Positions 1-4,525 of a DNA stretch of 9,760 bases are shown one piece after another. The stretch spans positions 446-10,205 of the forward strand of contig PCWF01000181.1 of assembly GCA_002796165.1 (NCBI GenBank), given 5' to 3'. The number at the start of each line of letters is the position of its first letter. Position 1 is the stretch's first letter. Source of the stretch: Nitrospinae bacterium CG11_big_fil_rev_8_21_14_0_20_56_8. GTDB lineage: Bacteria > Nitrospinota > Nitrospinia > Nitrospinales > VA-1. The notes beneath the pieces were generated by a model. That model made no database searches, was not told the origin of the DNA, and was given only the letters and a program-made list of their open reading frames with translations. Both the position numbers and the translations under genes were made by a program.

Positions 1-602
1 GTGGTGGAGGTGGGGCAACTCCCACACGCCCCTTGATACAGGATGCGGACGATATTGCCCTCGATCCCTTTCACCTGAACCCCGCCGCCATCGCGGGCCA
101 GGTTAGAGCGGATCGACCGGTTGAGCACCATCTCAATGGCCTGAAGTTTTTCCGGCTCGGACAAGGCCGGGAAATTGACCACGTCGATGTTTCCCGCATC
201 CGCTTTTTTTGCCGGGGGATAGACGGCCGCGAGCTGGTCGATGGTCTTCCAGACGCGGTCCTTAATGAGCCCCCACTTCGTCTCCACCACCTTCGTCACG
301 GTAACGAAATTTTCCATGACATAGACGCTCTCAATGTCCCCCAGATCGAAGAGGGCGCTGGCCATCTTGTCGTGCGAGGACTCGGATTTGGAGGAATAGG
401 ACCGGTTCCCGTAATCCAGGATCTGGGTGTTCAGGACAAACTGGAGGGCATTGGGATTGGGGGTTTCCCGGGTGCGCAGAACTTTCAGGGCCTTGTCCGC
501 AAGGGGAGCCCGTTCGGGAACGGAAGCCGAAGCGGTGACGCTTTTCGTTCCCTTGTCTCCATCCTTTTTTTTACGCAGTGCCAGAACTTCGCTGAGCTTC
601 AT
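1..602 (-). CDS. nfu: Nfu-type iron-sulfur cluster carrier protein (3' end outside window)
   Basis: Reading the minus strand from ATG at 602 gives 200 residues with no stop before the window edge, so the C-terminus is missing. Residues about 41-125 look like the Nfu/NFU1 N-terminal scaffold domain: TRETPNPNALQFVLN, then a hydrophobic strand ending in VENF-like VMENFVTVTK and WGLIKDRVW. Residues about 150-200 are the NifU C-terminal domain, with the signature GACGSCPTST. Cys193 and Cys196 form the CxxC that, in this family, binds a bridging [4Fe-4S] cluster handed to apo-proteins in the cytoplasm. A charged 40-residue N-terminal extension precedes the first domain. An in-frame ATG at 641 would add 13 residues; neither start has a good Shine-Dalgarno sequence, and I prefer 602 only because the extra residues look non-conserved. 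cstA lies 107 nt upstream on the same strand. Family assignment is firm; start choice is not. Confidence 0.9.
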   Translation of the reverse strand, partial: MKLSEVLALRKKKDGDKGTKSVTASASVPERAPLADKALKVLRTRETPNPNALQFVLNTQILDYGNRSYSSKSESSHDKMASALFDLGDIESVYVMENFVTVTKVVETKWGLIKDRVWKTIDQLAAVYPPAKKADAGNIDVVNFPALSEPEKLQAIEMVLNRSIRSNLARDGGGVQVKGIEGNIVRILYQGACGSCPTST

Positions 603-709
603 TGGAGCCGGAATCCGATCGAGGGTGATTGCCCCAATCATATAACAGAACGGGTGCAAATCCAACCCCGGGTCAAGTAAGTTTACCGAAAATCGAAAAA
701 TCCGTGGAA

Positions 710-2416
710 TTACTCCGCCATTTCGGGAACCACATCCGTGGATCGCCGGCCGCGGAAGACCTGGAACCCTTCGTTACCCACAAACAGGGCAAGGCCGACG
801 AGAACCAACGCCGTGAAACCGAGCAACAGGTTGGGCTCCGGCGCCGTGAAGAACCGATAGGCCTGCCAAAGGAGCGCCCCGATCGTGGTCACAACCATGA
901 ACAGAGCGGGATACAGGGCATACCGGGCGTTGCGCCGCATGGCCATCAGCCAGGTGGCGATGACAAACAGCGCCACGGCGGCGATGAGCTGGTTGGTGGC
1001 GCCAAAAATCGGCCAGATTTTCTGCCAGCTTTCCGTCGCCCCGATGAGATACGCCAAAACCATCACCAGCAGGGTGGCCATGTACTTGTTCTGAAACGGG
1101 GGGAATTTTCGTCCGATGGATTCCTGAATGATAAAACGGGTGATTCGGGCGGAAGTGTCCAGGGTGGTCAGGACAAAGGTATTGAGCGCCAACACGGCGA
1201 TCATGGAAGCGAAGGTAAGACCCATAAACGGCAACATCTGGTGCACCACGTTGCCAAACCCGTTCCCGTAGGCCATGATCCACCCTCCCGACTTGAGCGT
1301 CTCGCGGAAGCCCAATGTGGCCATGTCCACGTTCCCCCCCGCCGGGGCCACCCAGTACAATCCTCCTCCCACCAGAAGGACCGTGACGACCGCAACAACG
1401 CCCTCGGTGAGCATCCCGCCATAAGCGATGGGCTTGCCGTGCGACTCCACCGCCAGTTGTTTGGAGGTGGTGCCGCCCGCAACGAGGGAGTGGAATCCGG
1501 AAACCGCGCCGCAGGCCACCAGCACGAACAGCATGGGCCACATCGGTCCCTGCTCCTGCGACATGGCGCCGAGGAAGGCGGGGGTATGAATTTCAGGCCG
1601 CACCCAAAGCAGGGCCAGCATGCCCAGGCTGAGCGAACCGAACAAAATGTAGGTGGACAGGTAATCGCGGGGTTGAAGCAGAATATGCACCGGGAGGACC
1701 GAAGCGGCCCCGGCATAAATCATCAGCATGACAAACCAGAAGACCAGCGGCGAAAAGCCCAGCACCCCCTCCTGGGGCAGAGGGATGGGCCATTTGAATC
1801 CGATATAGATATTCAGGATAACGACCGCCACCCCGATCATGGAGGCGACCACCAGGTTGGCATTTTTCTGATAGATGCAATAGCCGAGCACCATGGAAAC
1901 CGGAATGATCGCAAAGGAGGGGAACACCATCTCCGGCTGGGCGATGAGGGTCTTCGCGGCCACAATGCCGAATACGGCGATCACCAGCAACATGGCCAGC
2001 GTGAGGAAAATCGCGAACACCATCTTGGCGCGGGTGCCCATCGTGCTTTCGGCAATGTCGGCGATGGAATTGCCGCGGTTGCGGAGCGATACCATCAGGG
2101 TAAGGTAATCGTGCGCCGCCCCGATGAACACGTTGCCGATCAGGATCCAGATCAGGGTCACGGTCCAGCCGAAATGTTGCATGGCCACAATGGGACCGAT
2201 CACCGGTCCGGCCCCGGCAATGGAGGCGAAGTTGTGGCCGAACAGGACAAAAGGCTTGCTGGGGACGTAATCCACTCCGTCCCGAAGTTCCACGGCGGGA
2301 GTCCGGTTGCCGTCGTCCGGAAAGACCACGTCGCGGTCCAGCCTCCCGGCGTAGTACCGATAGCCCACCCCGTAAAAAAACAGGCAGGAAAATATTAAGA
2401 TGGCAACGGTCATCAT
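710..2416 (-). CDS. cstA: Carbon starvation protein CstA-family transporter
   Basis: This 568-residue polytopic inner-membrane protein has the CstA family signatures: LFGHNFASIAGAGPVIGP (58-75), QPRDYLSTY (248-256), SGFHSLVAGGTTSKQL (306-321), LTTLDTSARITRF (416-428) and FGATNQLIAA (471-480). Characterised relatives take up peptides (CstA) or pyruvate (BtsT/YjiY) at the start of nutrient limitation; the substrate here is not determined by sequence. Hydrophobic segments run throughout, beginning with residues 3-18. It is shorter than the roughly 700-residue E. coli proteins, mainly from lacking the C-terminal extension, as in many compact homologues. The start is the first of two adjacent ATGs (2416 and 2413), and neither has an obvious ribosome binding site. 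A hairpin terminator at 2468-2498 separates it from the purA group, so it probably has its own promoter in 2417-2467, though I cannot identify one. The nfu gene follows after 107 nt. Confidence 0.95.
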   Translation of the reverse strand: MMTVAILIFSCLFFYGVGYRYYAGRLDRDVVFPDDGNRTPAVELRDGVDYVPSKPFVLFGHNFASIAGAGPVIGPIVAMQHFGWTVTLIWILIGNVFIGAAHDYLTLMVSLRNRGNSIADIAESTMGTRAKMVFAIFLTLAMLLVIAVFGIVAAKTLIAQPEMVFPSFAIIPVSMVLGYCIYQKNANLVVASMIGVAVVILNIYIGFKWPIPLPQEGVLGFSPLVFWFVMLMIYAGAASVLPVHILLQPRDYLSTYILFGSLSLGMLALLWVRPEIHTPAFLGAMSQEQGPMWPMLFVLVACGAVSGFHSLVAGGTTSKQLAVESHGKPIAYGGMLTEGVVAVVTVLLVGGGLYWVAPAGGNVDMATLGFRETLKSGGWIMAYGNGFGNVVHQMLPFMGLTFASMIAVLALNTFVLTTLDTSARITRFIIQESIGRKFPPFQNKYMATLLVMVLAYLIGATESWQKIWPIFGATNQLIAAVALFVIATWLMAMRRNARYALYPALFMVVTTIGALLWQAYRFFTAPEPNLLLGFTALVLVGLALFVGNEGFQVFRGRRSTDVVPEMAE

Positions 2417-2467
2417 GAAGGGGCGTGAAACACCGCAACCGACAACAAGGGTCCGGTTTTTCCCGCA

Positions 2468-2498
2468 TATAAAAAGGAGGAATCTTCTCCTTTTTATA
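2468..2498 (-). terminator. Intrinsic terminator, possibly bidirectional, after the purA group
   Basis: A perfect 12-bp inverted repeat pairs TATAAAAAGGAG (2468-2479) with CTCCTTTTTATA (2487-2498) around a 7-nt loop. Read on the minus strand it gives an A-tract, a GGAG/CTCC core and a U5 tract, a typical Rho-independent terminator though with few GC pairs. It is symmetric enough to work on either strand. The TAA stop of the 97-residue gene (2496-2494) lies inside the upstream stem, so a terminating ribosome would compete with folding. It sits between the purA group and cstA. Confidence 0.7.
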
Positions 2499-2787
2499 AT
2501 ATGAGATTTACCCCCCCCAACTCAAGCCTTTTGAACGGACCGAATCCGGACAAGGTCAGCCGGAGCGCTTCCTGGGTCCTCAACAATCGGGAGAGATAAA
2601 TGTGAATCCCGTGAACGACGAACCGGCGATAGAGTTCGGTATTTTCAGGAATTCCGTCGCGGAACCGAATCTCGGGGAGACGCCCCACGCAACAAGGGCT
2701 CGAAAGTTCTTCCAGGTCTATGGTGAGGTGCGACTGGTTGCGCTCCTGGAAGTAGTTCAAAACCTGTTCGCCGAAATCGAAGGTCAA
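2494..2787 (-). CDS. Small conserved-looking protein with vicinal cysteine pair (SSPCCVG), function unknown
   Basis: A 97-residue soluble protein starts 30 nt behind purA, most likely in its operon. The frame is closed upstream by the purA stop itself, and the only usable start is TTG at 2787, with GGGA about 9 nt before it; there is no internal Met. Visible features are an amphipathic N-terminus, a hydrophobic strand LTIDLEEL (21-28), the pair Cys32-Cys33 in SSPCCVGRLPEI, a second strand block FVVHGIHIYLSRLL (56-69) and a C-terminal block LRLTLSGFGPFKRLELGG. There is no signal peptide or membrane segment. From memory the pattern resembles the small CC/Se-motif (seleno)protein group, where the second position may be Cys or selenocysteine; here both codons are cysteine (TGT TGC). 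That assignment is a suggestion only. A G8 run spans the LGGV codons near the C-terminus. Its position opposite a long plus-strand shadow frame does not explain its protein-like pattern. Confidence 0.7.
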   Translation of the reverse strand: MTFDFGEQVLNYFQERNQSHLTIDLEELSSPCCVGRLPEIRFRDGIPENTELYRRFVVHGIHIYLSRLLRTQEALRLTLSGFGPFKRLELGGVNLIL

Positions 2788-2817
2788 GGTCCGTTTCCCG
2801 GCAATAAACCATGCATC

Positions 2818-4104
2818 TTAAAACAGAGATCCAAGCCTTATGGTTTGCTCGCGTTCCGGCCCAGTGGACACCATGAGGAACGGAACTTCCAGAAGACGGG
2901 ACAATTCCTCGATATATTTTCCGGCGTTGGCGGGGAGTTTGTCAATGGAATCAATGCCGATGGTATTTTCCTTCCATCCTTTGAACTCGATGTAAACCGG
3001 CTGACACCGTTCCAGAATGTGGGGATCGGCGGGAACATCCTGATACACGCGGTCTCCATCGCGGTAACCGGTGCAGACTCGAATGGTATCGAATTTGTCG
3101 AGCACATCGATCTTGGTCAGGACCATGGCGTCGATTCCGTTGAGGCGGATGGCATACCGGGCCACCACGGCGTCGAACCATCCACAGCGGCGGGGCCGCC
3201 CGGTCGTGGCGCCGAACTCATGCCCCTGCTCGCGCAACATTTCTCCGCATCCATCCTTGAGTTCCGTGGGAAACGGTCCCTCCCCAACCCGGGTGGTGTA
3301 GGCTTTGATCACCCCGACAACCCGGTCGATCTGCGTCGGGGGAATTCCCAGCCCCGTGCAGGCGCCACCCGCCGAGGCATTGGAGGAGGTGACGAAGGGA
3401 TAGGTGCCGTGGTCCACGTCCAGCATGGTGCCCTGGGCGCCTTCGCAAAGGATGTTCTTTCCGGATCGAATCTGTTCCTGCAGGAGGACATGAGTGTCTC
3501 CGACGAACCTCAACAGCGTGTCCCGAACCTCCATCAACTCGGTGAAGACGGCGTCAAATGGGGGCAGGTCATGATTGTACAGACTCCTGATGATGACCTT
3601 TTTTTCGTCATAGGTGGCGCGGAGGATTTCCTTCAGCCAGGTTTCATTTTTCAGGTCGCACATGCGGATTCCCACCCGGGCGATCTTGTCGGCGTAGGAT
3701 GGGCCGATGCCCCGGCCGGTGGTCCCGATCTTCTGAAACTTTCCTCCACTTTCGCGGCTTTTGTCGCTGGTGCAATGATAAGGAAGAATGATGTTGGCCC
3801 GGTCGCTGATCACCAGCCGGTCTTCGAAATCCAACCCCGCTTCGCGGAGCAGATCCATTTCCTGGATCAATGCCTGGGGATCGATCACCACGCCGTTGCC
3901 GATCACGCACAATTTATTTTCGTGAAAAATGCCGGAGGGAATCAGGTGCAGGACAAACTGTTTCCCACGGTAAAAAATCGTGTGACCGGCATTGTGTCCG
4001 CCCTGGTAACGTGCCACCACATCGGCTTTTTCGGCAAGAAGGTCGACAATCTTTCCCTTGCCCTCGTCTCCCCATTGCATTCCTGCGACAACCGCGACGG
4101 ACAT
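2818..4104 (-). CDS. purA: Adenylosuccinate synthetase
   Basis: This 428-residue cytoplasmic enzyme joins IMP and aspartate using GTP to make adenylosuccinate, the first committed step from IMP to AMP. The N-terminal P-loop WGDEGKGK (11-18) contains the catalytic Asp13, and GGHNAGHT (35-42) contains the catalytic His41. Further family blocks follow in order: GTTGRGIGPSYADK for the IMP site, CEGAQGTMLDVDHGTYPFVTSS-type nucleotide loop, TGRPRRCGWFD, and TKIDVLD for guanine recognition. Length matches the family norm, so the gene is complete and intact. The ATG at 4104 is set by a good Shine-Dalgarno AGAGGA at 4117-4112, seven nt upstream. A near-consensus promoter lies about 200 nt further upstream, giving a long leader. 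The 97-residue Cys-pair gene follows after 30 nt. Confidence 0.98.
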   Translation of the reverse strand: MSVAVVAGMQWGDEGKGKIVDLLAEKADVVARYQGGHNAGHTIFYRGKQFVLHLIPSGIFHENKLCVIGNGVVIDPQALIQEMDLLREAGLDFEDRLVISDRANIILPYHCTSDKSRESGGKFQKIGTTGRGIGPSYADKIARVGIRMCDLKNETWLKEILRATYDEKKVIIRSLYNHDLPPFDAVFTELMEVRDTLLRFVGDTHVLLQEQIRSGKNILCEGAQGTMLDVDHGTYPFVTSSNASAGGACTGLGIPPTQIDRVVGVIKAYTTRVGEGPFPTELKDGCGEMLREQGHEFGATTGRPRRCGWFDAVVARYAIRLNGIDAMVLTKIDVLDKFDTIRVCTGYRDGDRVYQDVPADPHILERCQPVYIEFKGWKENTIGIDSIDKLPANAGKYIEELSRLLEVPFLMVSTGPEREQTIRLGSLF

Positions 4105-4210
4105 TTTTAATTCCTCTTTGATAAAATAAATTCCCGATTCAAAAAAACCGGATAGCGAACAAAGTTTAAAGGATCGCCCTCAACACTTTCGGCCTGCGAG
4201 GGACCATACC

Positions 4211-4224
4211 TTGAACCTGTTCAA
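4211..4224. repeat. Palindrome TTGAAC-CT-GTTCAA in the purA leader
   Basis: Two 6-bp arms, perfectly inverted, are separated by 2 bp. As RNA the loop would be too tight for the full stem, so a DNA-binding site is as likely as a hairpin. It lies about 80 bp inside the predicted purA transcript, where a bound protein could act as a roadblock. No binding protein can be named from the sequence. Confidence 0.35.
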
Positions 4225-4279
4225 TCGGAAGGAGCCCTTCAAAACATCGGGTCAGCCTGAATGACAAACATGCGGGATG

Positions 4280-4299
4280 TTTCGGCAGATCCGCCGAAA
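4280..4299 (-). repeat. Perfect 7-bp hairpin at the predicted purA transcript 5' end
   Basis: TTTCGGC (4280-4286) and GCCGAAA (4293-4299) form a perfect 7-bp stem with a 6-nt loop. In the minus-strand RNA it would begin about 4 nt from the predicted start. A stem-loop at that place could protect the mRNA 5' end from decay; that role is inferred. There is no following U-run, so it is not a terminator. Confidence 0.45.
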
Positions 4300-4309
4300 G
4301 CCAGAAGGG

Positions 4310-4338
4310 ATTATGCGGTTGAACCCCCTCATTGTCAA
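4310..4338 (-). promoter_or_regulatory. Sigma-70 type promoter for purA
   Basis: On the minus strand TTGACA (4338-4333) is a perfect -35 hexamer. It is followed after exactly 17 nt by CATAAT (4315-4310), a 5-of-6 match to the -10 consensus. Transcription would start near 4303 and run into purA, whose ATG is at 4104. Nothing else lies downstream on that strand before purA, so the assignment of target is strong. The transcription start was not measured; the position is predicted from the hexamers. Confidence 0.75.
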
Positions 4339-4467
4339 GCACCCACTCGCCGCTGGACTACAGGGGTGCAAGGCAAGGTCCCGTAAGGTATGATTGCGCC
4401 TTCGACCCGGGCAATGAGTTTCTCCGCCTCTTCCCCAATTTTGGCAAACCAACCCGATTATTTGTCT

Positions 4468-4496
4468 TTTTGTTCCGTACCGGTACGGTATAAAAT
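4468..4496 (+). promoter_or_regulatory. Putative promoter of the two-component operon with an overlapping operator-like palindrome
   Basis: A TATAAAAT element (4489-4496) lies about 30 bp before the kinase ATG, giving a predicted 5' UTR of roughly 25 nt. Directly against it is the perfect palindrome CCGTACCGGTACGG (4475-4488). The symmetry extends imperfectly outward as TTTT on the left and AAAA on the right, covering 4468-4495. The -35 is poor: T-rich sequence around 4467-4473 gives workable 16-18 nt spacing, while TTGTCT (4462-4467) would leave 21 nt. A weak -35 with a dyad filling the spacer fits a regulated promoter. Whether the regulator is the adjacent response regulator is not shown. 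Confidence 0.5.
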
Positions 4497-4525
4497 AGGG
4501 CGCATGCATCCACCGGCTGAAAGCG

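Larger units (their letters stand above)
4105..4303 (-). promoter_or_regulatory. Structured 5' leader of the purA mRNA (predicted)
   Basis: If transcription starts near 4303 the purA mRNA has a leader of about 200 nt, long for a housekeeping gene. It contains several inverted repeats: TTTCGGC/GCCGAAA at the very 5' end (4280-4299), GAAGG/CCTTC with a 3-nt loop (about 4228-4240), TTGAAC/GTTCAA (4211-4224) and CCCTC/GAGGG enclosing about 16 nt (4177-4202). The last 70 nt before the gene are AT-rich and include the ribosome binding site. No terminator with a U-run precedes purA, so transcription attenuation is not evident. No known riboswitch motif was recognised. Folding was judged by eye only. 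Confidence 0.4.
4105..4525. other. Divergent intergenic region between purA and the two-component system
   Basis: These 421 bp contain no gene I can support. In plus-strand order they hold the purA ribosome binding site (4112-4117), AT-rich sequence, several short inverted repeats of the purA leader, the minus-strand purA promoter (4310-4338), a roughly 120-bp stretch without clear signals, and the putative promoter with palindrome for the histidine kinase (4468-4496). No tRNA-like cloverleaf and no riboswitch class that I recognise was seen. On the minus strand, 4335-4457 is open for 40 codons without a normal start codon in its first 27 codons. Confidence 0.8.

Noticed and set aside
639..665. 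Possible minus-strand promoter for nfu (TTGGAT with TATATG)
   Set aside because: The spacing is only 15 nt and the -35 is weak; not enough to annotate, so cstA-nfu co-transcription remains open.
33..680. 215-codon plus-strand open frame at the left edge
   Set aside because: The minus strand of the same stretch encodes a clear Nfu protein with the CxxC signature; the plus-strand product shows no domain pattern.
629..2398. 589-codon open frame on the plus strand
   Set aside because: It is antisense to the unmistakable cstA gene; its product is a His/Gly/Gln/Arg-rich sequence with no domain pattern, as expected from a high-GC shadow frame.
2602..4110. 502-codon open frame on the plus strand opposite purA and the Cys-pair gene
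   Set aside because: It covers the intact purA in antisense; no recognisable motif or start context, so it is a codon-bias shadow.
4239..4271. 10-codon leader peptide candidate (MFVIQADPMF) in the purA leader
   Set aside because: No ribosome binding site, no repeated regulatory codons and no terminator/antiterminator pair downstream; too short to separate from chance.
4475..4488. Reading the CCGTACCGGTACGG palindrome as a terminator hairpin
   Set aside because: It has no U-run after it, would leave almost no loop if fully paired, and abuts a -10-like element; an operator is the better reading.
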